Shown here: positions 45,001-53,097 of the stretch, one piece after another | Layout: every line of letters starts with the position of its first letter | How positions within the stretch are numbered: the stretch's first letter is position 1 | Source: Micromonospora sp. WMMD1102 | GTDB taxonomy: Bacteria; Actinomycetota; Actinomycetes; Mycobacteriales; Micromonosporaceae | Length of the DNA stretch: 64,000 bases | Reading direction: 5' to 3' | Assembly (NCBI RefSeq): GCF_029626265.1 | Contig: NZ_JARUBN010000001.1 | Span: 2,418,001 to 2,482,000, forward strand | Made by a program: the position numbers and the translations under genes | The notes under the pieces: model-generated | What the model was told of the DNA's origin: nothing | What the model saw: the letters and a program-made list of their open reading frames with translations, nothing else | Database searches by the model: none

Positions 45001-48000
45001 CGACCGCCGCGCGCTGCCCGCACCGGACCGCGCGGCACTGCACGGCGAGCAGGCGTACGTGGCGCCGCGTACCCCGGTGGAGGAGCGGGTCGCGGCGATC
45101 TGGCGGGACGTCCTCGGGCTCGAACGGGTCGGTGTGCACGACAGCTTCTTCGACCTCGGCGGGCACTCGATCCGGGCGGTCGCTCTGGTCGGCGAGCTGC
45201 GGGCGATCGGGCTGGACGTCTCGGTCCGGGACGTCTTCGCGCACCGTACCGTCGCCGAACTCTGCGGCATCCTGGACGGCCGCTCGACACCGGCCGCCGA
45301 GGAGCGCCCGGTGGCGCCGTTCGAGCTGCTCTCCGCCGAAGACCGGGCGAAGGTGCCGGCCGGCGCGGCCGACGCGTACCCGCTGTCCCGGGTGCAGGCA
45401 GGCATGGTGGTGGAGATGCTCTCCGACGGGGAGCTGCACGCGTACCACAACGTGACCTCGTTCCGGATCCGGGACGAGCGGCCGTTCGGGCTGGCGGCGC
45501 TGCGCGAGGCGGCCCGGATCGTGGTGGCCCGGCACGAGGTGCTGCGTACCGCGATCGACCTGACCACGTACTCGGTGCCGATGCAGGTGGTGTACCCGGA
45601 CGCCGAGATGCCGGTCGGGGAGCGGGACCTGCGGCACCTGGACGCCGCCGAGCTGGACCGGTCGCTGCGGGAGTTCACCGCCGTCGAGCGGGCCGACGTC
45701 TTCGACCTGGCCCAGCCGTCCCTGATGCGGCTGCACGCACACGTCTGCGACGACAAGACCTGGTGGCTGTCGGTCACCGAGTGCCACGCCATCATCGAGG
45801 GCTGGAGCCACCACTCGCTGCTGATGGAGGTGCTCGACCTCTACCGGCAGATCCGGGACGGCGGAACCCCGCCGCCGGTCGAGGCTCCGCCGGTGCGGTT
45901 CGCCGACTTCATCGCCGCCGAGCTGCGCTCGCTCGACTCGGCCGAGGACCGGGAGTACTGGCGGGACATCGTCGGCCGGTACGCCAGGTTTTCCCTGCCG
46001 ACCGGCTGGGGCGACCCGGACGCGCCGCGCGAGTCGCTGATGCTCGGGGTGCCGTTCCACGACCTCGACGCCGACCTGCGGAAGCTGGCCAGCCGGGCGA
46101 AGGCGTCGCTGAAGACGGTGCTGCTCGCCGCGCACCTGAAGGTGATGAGCCAGCTTACCGCCGAGGAGTCGTTCCTGACCGGCCTGGTCCTGCACGGCCG
46201 CCCCGAGGTGGTCGGCGCCGACCAGGTCTACGGGATGTACCTGAACAGCCTGCCGTTCGGCTACGACCGGGGCGCCCGGACCTGGCGGGAGCTGGTGACG
46301 CGGACGTACGCCCGGGAGATGGAGATCTGGCCGCACCGCCGGTTCCCGATGCCGGAGATCCAGCGCGAGTTCGGCGAGGGTCAGCGGCTGATGGACGTCC
46401 GGTTCAGTTACCACGACTTCGACCAGGTCGACCGGGATCTGGTCGACTACATGGCCAGCATCGACGACAGCCCGACGGAGTTCCCGCTCGCCGTGGCGGT
46501 CCGGCTCGGCTACGTGACGATGGCGGTCAACCCCCGGGCACTCAGCCGGGCCAACGGGGACCGGATCGGCGCCATGTACCGGGCGGTGCTGGAGGCGATG
46601 GCGGCCGACCCGGACGGCGACGCCCGGGGCACCTTCCTCGCCGACGAGGAGCGGCAGCGCTGCGTGGTGGAGTGGAACCGCACCACCGCCGAGCCGGCCG
46701 GACCGAGCGTGCCGGAGCGGTTCGCCGCGCAGGCGGCGGCCACCCCGGACGCGGTGGCGGTCGAGTGCGCCGGGCAGCGGCTCGGCTACGCCGAACTGGA
46801 CGAGCGGGCGAACCGGTTGGCCCGGCACCTGCGCGCCTGCGGTGTGGTGCCGGAGTCGGTCGTCGGGGTGCTGCTGGACCGTACCCCGGAGCTGCTGGTG
46901 ACGATGTTGGCGGTCTGGAAGGCCGGCGGCGCGTACGTGCCGCTGGACCCGGCCCATCCGGCGGACCGGCTCGCCGACATGCTGGCCGACGCCGGTGCCC
47001 GGGTCGTGGTGACCGGCTCCGGCTACGCCGACCGGTTCCCGCAGATCCCGGTGCGGGTCCTGGTCGACCGGGACGCGGCGGCCGTCGCGGAACAGCCGGA
47101 GACCCCGCTTCCGGTACCGGCCGATCTGGACCGGCTGGCGTATGTGATTTTCACGTCGGGGTCGACGGGGCGGCCGAAGGGTGTGGCGGTGTCGCATCGT
47201 GGGTTGGTCAACCATGTGTCGTGGGCGGCGCGGGAGTTGGCTGGTCGTGGTGTTGGTGGTTCGGCGTTGTTCTCGTCGGTGGCGTTCGATCTGGTGGTGC
47301 CGAATGTGTGGGCGCCGTTGGTGTCGGGTCAGCGGGTGTGGTTGGCCGGTCCGGAGTTGGACATGGCGGATCTGGGTCGGGAGTTGGTGGCGGCGGGTCC
47401 GTTCAGTTTCCTGAAGCTGACCCCCGGCCACCTGGAGGTGCTCGCCCACCAGCTCGCACCGGGCCAGGCCACCGGCCTGGCCGGGATCACCGTGGTGGCC
47501 GGCGAGGCGTTCACCCGGCATACTTTGGAACGCTGGCGCGAGTGCGCCCCCGACGCGGTACTCGTCAACGAGTACGGGCCGACGGAGGCGTCGGTGGGTA
47601 CCTGCACGTTCCCGGTGCTGGGTGTGCCGGTCTCGGAGGTGGTGCCGATCGGTCGTCCGTTGCCGGGGATGGCGATGTACGTGTTGGACGCCGACCTGGC
47701 TCCGGTTCCGGTGGGTGTGCTGGGTGAGCTGTATGTCGGTGGGGTCGGGGTGGCCCGGGGTTACGTGAACCGTCCCGAGCTGACGGCGGAGCGGTTCGTG
47801 CCCGATCCGTTCGGGTCGGCTGGTGGTCGGCTGTACCGCACGGGTGATCTGGTGCGGGTGTCGGCCACGGGTGACGTGGAGTTCGTGGGTCGGGTCGACG
47901 ACCAGGTGAAGGTGCACGGTTATCGGATCGAGTTGGGTGAGATCCGTTCGGTGTTGCTGGCGCATTCGGCGGTCCGGGACGCGGCGGTGGTCGCGGTGGG

Positions 48001-51000
48001 TTCGGCTTCGGACAAGCGGTTGGTGGCCTACTGCGTGCCGGCTTCCGGGGAGTTGCCGGTGAGCGGGCTGGTCGAGCACTGCGGGGCGCGGTTGCCGGAG
48101 TACATGGTGCCGGCGGTGTTCGTGTCGTTGGATGCGTTGCCGTTGAACGCGAACGGGAAGGTGGATCGTCGGGCGTTGCCGGATCCGGATTCGGCTGTGG
48201 TGGATGCGGGGCCGGTGTTCGTGGGTCCGCGGTCGGAGACTGAGGAGCGGGTCGCCGCCGTGTGGCGGGAGGTGTTGGGTCTGGATCGGGTCGGGGTGAC
48301 GGAGAGTTTCTTCGATCTGGGTGGGCATTCGATCCGGGCGGTGGCCCTGGTCGGGAAGTTGCGGGCGGCCGGGTTCGAGGTGGCGGTCCGGGACGTGTTC
48401 CAGTACCGCACCGTCGCCGAACTCGCCGAGAAACTCGCCGGCCCGGTGCCGGAGACGACCACCGACGGCACGACCGTCCCGGCCACGGCCGTCGCGGTGG
48501 CGACCGGTGCCAGCATCGACGGGCCGACCGTGGCGCCGTTCGCGCTGATCTCCACGGAGGACCGGGCCGCGCTGCCGGCCGGGGTGGTCGACGCGTACCC
48601 GCTGTCGCAGGTGCAGCTCGGCATGGTCGTGGAGATGCTTGCCGACAGCGACCTGCACGCGTACCACAACGTCACCTCGTTCCGGCTGCGCACCGAGCGG
48701 CCGTTCGGGCTGGCCGCGCTGCGCGAGGCGGCCCGGATCGTCGTCGAGCGGCACGAGCTGCTGCGTACCTCGTTCGACCTGACCAGCTATTCGGTGCCCA
48801 TGCAGCTCGTGCACGACACCGCCGAGATCCCGATCGGGGTACGCGACCTGCGGCAGCTCGACGCCGCCGGACGGAAGCAGGCGATCCGGGAGTTCACCGC
48901 GGCGGAACGGGCCGAGCTGTTCGACCTCGGGGTGGCGCCGCTGCTGCGGTTCACCGTGCACGAGGAGAGCGACGAGGCGTGGTGGATGTCCGTCACCGTC
49001 TCGCACCCGATCACCGAGGGGTGGAGCCACCGGGCGATGCTGACCGAGCTGCTGGAGCTTTACCAGCAGATCCGGGCCGGCGGAACCCCGGAACCGGCGA
49101 CCCGACCGGCGGTCCGGTACGCCGACTTCATCGCCGCCGAACTCGACTCGCTGGCCTCGGCCGAGGACCGGGACCACTGGCGCGGCATCGTCGACGGGTA
49201 CGCCCGGCTGAGCCTGCCGACCGGCTGGGCCGACGCCCCGGACACGCCCCGGGAGCCGTACTCGGTCACCGTGCCGGTCCGGGACCTGGAGCCGGAGCTG
49301 CGGAAGCTGGCCACGGCGACCCGTACCTCGCTCAAGGCCGTGCTGCACGCCGCGCACCTGAAGGTGATGAGCCAGCTCACCGACGAGCCGGTCTTCTTCA
49401 CCGGCCTGGTGTGCAGCGCCCGCCCGGAGGTCGACGGCGCCGACCGGGTCTACGGGATGTACCTGAACACCCTGCCGTTCGGCCACCGGCGCGGCGCGGC
49501 GACCTGGGGCGAGCTGGTCCGGCAGGTCTTCGACCGGGAGGTCGAACTCTGGCCGCACCGGCGCTACCCGATGCCGGCGATCCAGCGCGAGCTGGCCGAC
49601 GGCCAGCGCCTGCTCGACGTGCGCTTCAGCTACCAGGACTTCGACGCGGTCGACACCGAGCTGGTCGATGTGGAGTCCGGGCTCGGCGAGGGGGCCACGG
49701 AGTTCGGCCTGGCCGTCGCCGCGATGACCGGCAGCCTGGTGCTGACCGCCGACACGCACACGTTGAGCCGGCCGGAGGCAGCCAGGGTGGGCGAGATGTA
49801 CCGGGCGGTGCTGGCCGCGATGGCGGCGACCGGTGCCGGCGGGAACGCCCGAGGCACCCAGCTGCCGGCGGGGGAGCGGGACCGGCTGCTCGACGAGTAC
49901 GCGGTAAACCCCGTCGAGGCGCCGACCCGTACCGTGCCGGAGCTGGTCGCCGAGATGGCCGCCACCCATCCGGAGCGGACCGCGGTGGCGCTCGGCGAGC
50001 TGGAACTCGACTACGCCGAACTGGACGCCCGGGCGAACCGGCTGGCCCGGCACCTGCGCTCCCGGGGCGTCGGGCCGGAGTCCCTGGTCGGGGTGCTGCT
50101 GGACCGGGGTCCCGACCTGATCGCCACCTTCCTGGCGGTCTGGAAGACCGGTGCTGCCTACGTGCCGCTGGACCCGTCCTTCCCGGCCGACCGGGTGAAC
50201 GCGATGCTCGCCGACGCCGGTGCCCGGGTGGTGGTCACCCGGTCCCGGCACGCGGACCGGTTCGACCCGGGGCTGGACTGCGTGCTGGTCGACACCGAGC
50301 GCCTGGAGATCGGCAACCGTCCGTCCTCCCCGATCTCCGAGCCCGCCGATCTGGACCGGCTGGCGTATGTGATTTTCACGTCGGGGTCGACGGGGCGGCC
50401 GAAGGGTGTGGCGGTGTCGCATCGTGGGTTGGTCAACCATGTGTCGTGGGCGGCGCGGGAGTTGGCTGGTCGTGGTGTTGGTGGTTCGGCGTTGTTCTCG
50501 TCGGTGGCGTTCGATCTGGTGGTGCCGAATGTGTGGGCGCCGTTGGTGTCGGGTCAGCGGGTGTGGTTGGCCGGTCCGGAGTTGGACATGGCGGATCTGG
50601 GTCGGGAGTTGGTGGCGGCGGGTCCGTTCAGTTTCCTGAAGCTGACCCCCGGCCACCTGGAGATCATCGGCCAGCAGGCCGAGGCTGCCCAGCTCGCCGC
50701 GCTGGCCGAGATCGTGGTGGTTGCCGGCGAGGCGCTGCCCGGCCCGGTCGCCGAACACTGGCGCGGCATCCTCGGCGACGGCCGCCTGGTCAACGAGTAC
50801 GGCCCGACGGAGGCGTCGGTGGGTACCTGCGTCTATCCGGTGCGCGGCCCGCAGACGGTCGAGGTGGTGCCGATCGGTCGTCCGTTGCCGGGGATGGCGA
50901 TGTACGTGCTGGATGCGGAGCTGTCTCCGGTTCCGGTGGGTGTGTTGGGTGAGTTGTTCGTCGGTGGTGTCGGGGTGGCTCGGGGTTATGTGAACCGGCC

Positions 51001-53092
51001 GGAGTTGACGGCGGAGCGTTTCGTGCCGGATCCGTTCGGTGCGACGCCGGGTGGTCGGCTGTACCGCACCGGCGACCAGGTCCGGATGCTGCCGGGCGGT
51101 GACGTGGAGTTCGTGGGTCGGGTCGACGACCAGGTGAAGGTGCACGGTTATCGGATCGAGTTGGGTGAGATCCGTTCGGTGTTGCTGGCGCATTCGGCGG
51201 TCCGGGACGCGGCGGTGGTCGCGGTGGGTTCGGCTTCGGACAAGCGGTTGGTGGCCTACTGCGTGCCGGCTTCCGGGGAGTTGCCGGTGAGCGGGCTGGT
51301 CGAGCACTGCGGGGCGCGGTTGCCGGAGTACATGGTGCCGGCGGTGTTCGTGTCGTTGGATGCGTTGCCGTTGAACGCGAACGGGAAGGTGGATCGTCGG
51401 GCGTTGCCGGATCCGGATTCGGCTGTGGTGGATGCGGGGCCGGTGTTCGTGGGTCCGCGGTCGGAGACTGAGGAGCGGGTCGCCGCCGTGTGGCGGGAGG
51501 TGTTGGGTCTGGATCGGGTCGGGGTGACGGAGAGTTTCTTCGATCTGGGTGGGCATTCGATCCGGGCGGTGGCCCTGGTCGGGAAGTTGCGGGCGGCCGG
51601 GTTCGAGGTGGCGGTCCGGGACGTGTTCCAGTACCGCACCGTCGCCGAACTCGCCGAGAAACTCGCCGGCCAGCCGGTCGCCGAGCAGCCGGCCGAGGCG
51701 GGTCCGGTGGCGCCGTTCGGGCTGATCTCCGGCGAGGACCGGGCCGCGCTGCCGGCCGGGGTGGTCGACGCGTACCCGCTGTCGCAGGTGCAGCTCGGCA
51801 TGGTGGTGGAGATGCTCGGCGGGGTGGGCGGCAACCGCTACCACAACACCAGCTTCTTCCGGATCCGTGACGAGCGGCCCTTCCAGCCGGCCGCGCTGCG
51901 CGAGGCGGCCCGGATCGTGGTGGCCCGGCACGAGCTGCTGCGTACCTCGTTCGACCTGACCAGCTATTCCGTGCCGATGCAGCTCGTGCACGGCACCGCC
52001 GAGATGCCGGTCGAGGTTCGCGACGTACGGCACCTGGACGAGGCGGGCCGGGAGCAGGCGCTGCACGAGCTGATCGCCCGGGAGCGGGCGAACCTGTTCG
52101 AGCTGACCGACCCGCCCCTGCTCCGGATGGCCGGGTTCGTGGAGAGCGACGTCGCCTGGCGGCTCGGCTTCACCCAGTGTCACGCGATCACCGAGGGCTG
52201 GAGCCAGCAGTCGCTGCTGATGGAGGTCCTCGACCTCTACCGGCAGCTGGCCGCCGGAGCGGCACCCGAGCCGGTCGCCGCGCCGCCGGTCCGGTACGCC
52301 GACTTCATCTCCGCCGAACTCGACTCGCTGGCCTCGACCGAGGACCGCGACTACTGGCACGGGATCGTCACCCGGTACGCCCGGTTCACCCCGCCGGCCG
52401 GGTGGGGCGAGGCACCCGAGGAGACCGGCAGCTTCCGGATCCCGGTCGGCTTCCCCGACCTCGAGCCGGGGCTGCGGGCGCTGGCCAGCGCGACCCGTAC
52501 CTCGATGAAGGCCGTGCTGCACGCGGCGCACCTGAAGGTGATGAGCCAGCTCACCGACGAGCCGGCGTTCTTCACCGGCCTGGTGTGCAGCGCCCGCCCG
52601 GAGGTCGACGGCGCCGACCGGGTCTACGGGATGTACCTGAACACCCTGCCGTTCCCGCACGACCGCACCGCCGGCACCTGGGGCGAACTGGTCCGGCAGG
52701 TCTACGACCGGGAGGTCGAACTCTGGCCGCACCGGCGCTATCCGATGCCGGCGATCCAGCGCCAGGTCGGCGGGCGGCAGCTGATCGAGGTGATGTTCAG
52801 CTACCAGGACTTCCACCAGGTCGACACGGAGCTGGTGGACGTCCGGGCCGGTGCCGGCGACGCCGCCAACGAGTTCGCGCTCGCGGTCTCGACCGGCCCC
52901 GGGCACCTGATGCTGCGGGTCCGGCGTTCCGCGCTGACCCAGCAGAACGCCGAGCGGGTGGTGGCGATGTACCGGACGGTGCTGGAGGCGATGGCCGCCG
53001 GTGCCGACGGGAACGCCCGGGCGGCGTACGTGCCGGCGGCGGAACTGGCCGCGGTGCTGACCGACTGGAACGACACGGCCGTGGAGTGGTGA
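42005..53092 (+). CDS. NRPS2: C-A-T-C-A-T-C-A-T-C, three A domains and a terminal C domain
   Basis: 3695 residues. The first C (about 30-490) has HHVACDA. A3 (about 500-1010) has code DVWNVAMVH, the same as A2. A4 (about 1570-2060) and A5 (about 2640-3140) both read DLPKVAEVG, closest to Asn codes. Each A is followed by a T with LGGHS. The second to fourth C domains form a distinct subgroup starting YPLSxVQxGMVVEML; their core motif is H-x-x-x-Glu-Gly (His1261/Glu1265, His2334/Glu2338, His3393/Glu3397), with Glu replacing the usual Asp. The last C ends the protein, so it must work with the A-T of NRPS3. No epimerase domain is visible. Confidence 0.93.
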   Translation: MSTGEGTIERGVEAAREELLRARLAGRLRGGRRAALTRVDRNGPLPLSFGQQQMWFLSRLDPGSWEYLVPLALRLRGTLDAAALRRALTGLVGRHEILRTRYALADGEPVQVIDPAGPVELAVTDLTELPEAEREARGFERAAQEPAVPFDLGTQWPVRSRLIRLADDDHLLVVVFHHVACDAWSAGIFAEELSELYAAALAGRPDTLAPLPVQYADYAAWERGREATEHQRHLDYWRRQLAGVPPLDLPADRPRPATREWAGAAVELELPAGLGGQLRDLAQRHGATLFMVLLTGYQALLSRYTGGTDIPVGTVVSGRNRPELSRLIGYGINSLVMRARWDSDITFAELLAANRETVLAAFDHQEVPFGQLVDELQPDRDMSRTPLFQVAFTMHEAGDGRYAMPGLAVSPLDALSQVSRFDLTLQVQEAADGGLRAHLEYATALFDRATVRRLGGHLVRLLQAAVAEPGRALSAVDLLDEAERAEVTGVANPFRIDAVPPTLTVHQVFEQRVAAAPDAVAVTFEGVSLSYAEVNVRANRLAHRLRALGAGPESLVGVCLERGLDLVPTLLGVLKSGAAYLPLDPAQPVDRLGFMVGDAGASVVVTQSSLAGTVAGFSAGAVVDLDEEDLSGQPAENPVPLSGPENLIYVIYTSGSTGKPKGVCLTHANVLRLLTVGETHYRFSADDVWPLFHSYAFDVSVWELWGALLYGGRLVVVPREVTRLPDEFLDLLVAERVTVLNQTPSAFRSLVGFARDGDPRLAALELRAVVFAGEKLEMAELAPWTDRFGLDRPALLNMYGITETTVHSTFHQVRAQDITDPGNPVGYPLGDLRIYLLDGYGNLVPVGVPGEIHVGGPGVARGYLRRPELTAQRFVPDPFAGVPGARMYRSGDLARRRPDGGLDFLGRIDDQVQIRGYRVELGEIETVLAAHPGIRDAVVVVREDIPGDKRLAGYLVAQGEQVPNPAELREFLARSLPEYMVPAAFVSLAKIPLTANGKLDRRALPAPDRAALHGEQAYVAPRTPVEERVAAIWRDVLGLERVGVHDSFFDLGGHSIRAVALVGELRAIGLDVSVRDVFAHRTVAELCGILDGRSTPAAEERPVAPFELLSAEDRAKVPAGAADAYPLSRVQAGMVVEMLSDGELHAYHNVTSFRIRDERPFGLAALREAARIVVARHEVLRTAIDLTTYSVPMQVVYPDAEMPVGERDLRHLDAAELDRSLREFTAVERADVFDLAQPSLMRLHAHVCDDKTWWLSVTECHAIIEGWSHHSLLMEVLDLYRQIRDGGTPPPVEAPPVRFADFIAAELRSLDSAEDREYWRDIVGRYARFSLPTGWGDPDAPRESLMLGVPFHDLDADLRKLASRAKASLKTVLLAAHLKVMSQLTAEESFLTGLVLHGRPEVVGADQVYGMYLNSLPFGYDRGARTWRELVTRTYAREMEIWPHRRFPMPEIQREFGEGQRLMDVRFSYHDFDQVDRDLVDYMASIDDSPTEFPLAVAVRLGYVTMAVNPRALSRANGDRIGAMYRAVLEAMAADPDGDARGTFLADEERQRCVVEWNRTTAEPAGPSVPERFAAQAAATPDAVAVECAGQRLGYAELDERANRLARHLRACGVVPESVVGVLLDRTPELLVTMLAVWKAGGAYVPLDPAHPADRLADMLADAGARVVVTGSGYADRFPQIPVRVLVDRDAAAVAEQPETPLPVPADLDRLAYVIFTSGSTGRPKGVAVSHRGLVNHVSWAARELAGRGVGGSALFSSVAFDLVVPNVWAPLVSGQRVWLAGPELDMADLGRELVAAGPFSFLKLTPGHLEVLAHQLAPGQATGLAGITVVAGEAFTRHTLERWRECAPDAVLVNEYGPTEASVGTCTFPVLGVPVSEVVPIGRPLPGMAMYVLDADLAPVPVGVLGELYVGGVGVARGYVNRPELTAERFVPDPFGSAGGRLYRTGDLVRVSATGDVEFVGRVDDQVKVHGYRIELGEIRSVLLAHSAVRDAAVVAVGSASDKRLVAYCVPASGELPVSGLVEHCGARLPEYMVPAVFVSLDALPLNANGKVDRRALPDPDSAVVDAGPVFVGPRSETEERVAAVWREVLGLDRVGVTESFFDLGGHSIRAVALVGKLRAAGFEVAVRDVFQYRTVAELAEKLAGPVPETTTDGTTVPATAVAVATGASIDGPTVAPFALISTEDRAALPAGVVDAYPLSQVQLGMVVEMLADSDLHAYHNVTSFRLRTERPFGLAALREAARIVVERHELLRTSFDLTSYSVPMQLVHDTAEIPIGVRDLRQLDAAGRKQAIREFTAAERAELFDLGVAPLLRFTVHEESDEAWWMSVTVSHPITEGWSHRAMLTELLELYQQIRAGGTPEPATRPAVRYADFIAAELDSLASAEDRDHWRGIVDGYARLSLPTGWADAPDTPREPYSVTVPVRDLEPELRKLATATRTSLKAVLHAAHLKVMSQLTDEPVFFTGLVCSARPEVDGADRVYGMYLNTLPFGHRRGAATWGELVRQVFDREVELWPHRRYPMPAIQRELADGQRLLDVRFSYQDFDAVDTELVDVESGLGEGATEFGLAVAAMTGSLVLTADTHTLSRPEAARVGEMYRAVLAAMAATGAGGNARGTQLPAGERDRLLDEYAVNPVEAPTRTVPELVAEMAATHPERTAVALGELELDYAELDARANRLARHLRSRGVGPESLVGVLLDRGPDLIATFLAVWKTGAAYVPLDPSFPADRVNAMLADAGARVVVTRSRHADRFDPGLDCVLVDTERLEIGNRPSSPISEPADLDRLAYVIFTSGSTGRPKGVAVSHRGLVNHVSWAARELAGRGVGGSALFSSVAFDLVVPNVWAPLVSGQRVWLAGPELDMADLGRELVAAGPFSFLKLTPGHLEIIGQQAEAAQLAALAEIVVVAGEALPGPVAEHWRGILGDGRLVNEYGPTEASVGTCVYPVRGPQTVEVVPIGRPLPGMAMYVLDAELSPVPVGVLGELFVGGVGVARGYVNRPELTAERFVPDPFGATPGGRLYRTGDQVRMLPGGDVEFVGRVDDQVKVHGYRIELGEIRSVLLAHSAVRDAAVVAVGSASDKRLVAYCVPASGELPVSGLVEHCGARLPEYMVPAVFVSLDALPLNANGKVDRRALPDPDSAVVDAGPVFVGPRSETEERVAAVWREVLGLDRVGVTESFFDLGGHSIRAVALVGKLRAAGFEVAVRDVFQYRTVAELAEKLAGQPVAEQPAEAGPVAPFGLISGEDRAALPAGVVDAYPLSQVQLGMVVEMLGGVGGNRYHNTSFFRIRDERPFQPAALREAARIVVARHELLRTSFDLTSYSVPMQLVHGTAEMPVEVRDVRHLDEAGREQALHELIARERANLFELTDPPLLRMAGFVESDVAWRLGFTQCHAITEGWSQQSLLMEVLDLYRQLAAGAAPEPVAAPPVRYADFISAELDSLASTEDRDYWHGIVTRYARFTPPAGWGEAPEETGSFRIPVGFPDLEPGLRALASATRTSMKAVLHAAHLKVMSQLTDEPAFFTGLVCSARPEVDGADRVYGMYLNTLPFPHDRTAGTWGELVRQVYDREVELWPHRRYPMPAIQRQVGGRQLIEVMFSYQDFHQVDTELVDVRAGAGDAANEFALAVSTGPGHLMLRVRRSALTQQNAERVVAMYRTVLEAMAAGADGNARAAYVPAAELAAVLTDWNDTAVEW
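43566..44820 (+). repeat. A2/A3 homologous block, copy 2 (within NRPS2)
   Basis: This is the partner of 40210-41463. Identical runs cover the A4-A5 and A6-A8 motif regions. Short diverged patches at about 44269-44310 show normal high-GC3 codons, so the mosaic is visible at base level. Confidence 0.8.
47120..47437 (+). repeat. A4/A5 identical block I, copy 1
   Basis: 318 bp that read identical to 50345-50662, covering motif A3 through the specificity pocket start. TTG, GTG and GGT codons are unusually frequent compared with flanks. Confidence 0.85.
47870..48443 (+). repeat. A4/A5 identical block II, copy 1
   Basis: About 574 bp that read identical to 51098-51671, spanning the end of the A domain and the whole T domain up to the linker before the next C domain. 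Confidence 0.85.
50345..50662 (+). repeat. A4/A5 identical block I, copy 2
   Basis: Partner of 47120-47437 at an offset of 3225 bp. The sequence between this block and block II is diverged, so homogenisation is patchy. Confidence 0.85.
51098..51671 (+). repeat. A4/A5 identical block II, copy 2
   Basis: Partner of 47870-48443 at an offset of 3228 bp, three more than block I, so a one-codon length difference lies between the two blocks. Confidence 0.85.
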
Positions 53093-53097
53093 GCAGC

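Noticed and set aside
45310..46660. Glu-containing C domains considered as inactive interface or epimerisation domains
   Set aside because: Each lies between a T and an A domain with no other C present, and the catalytic His is kept, so condensation must be its main job.
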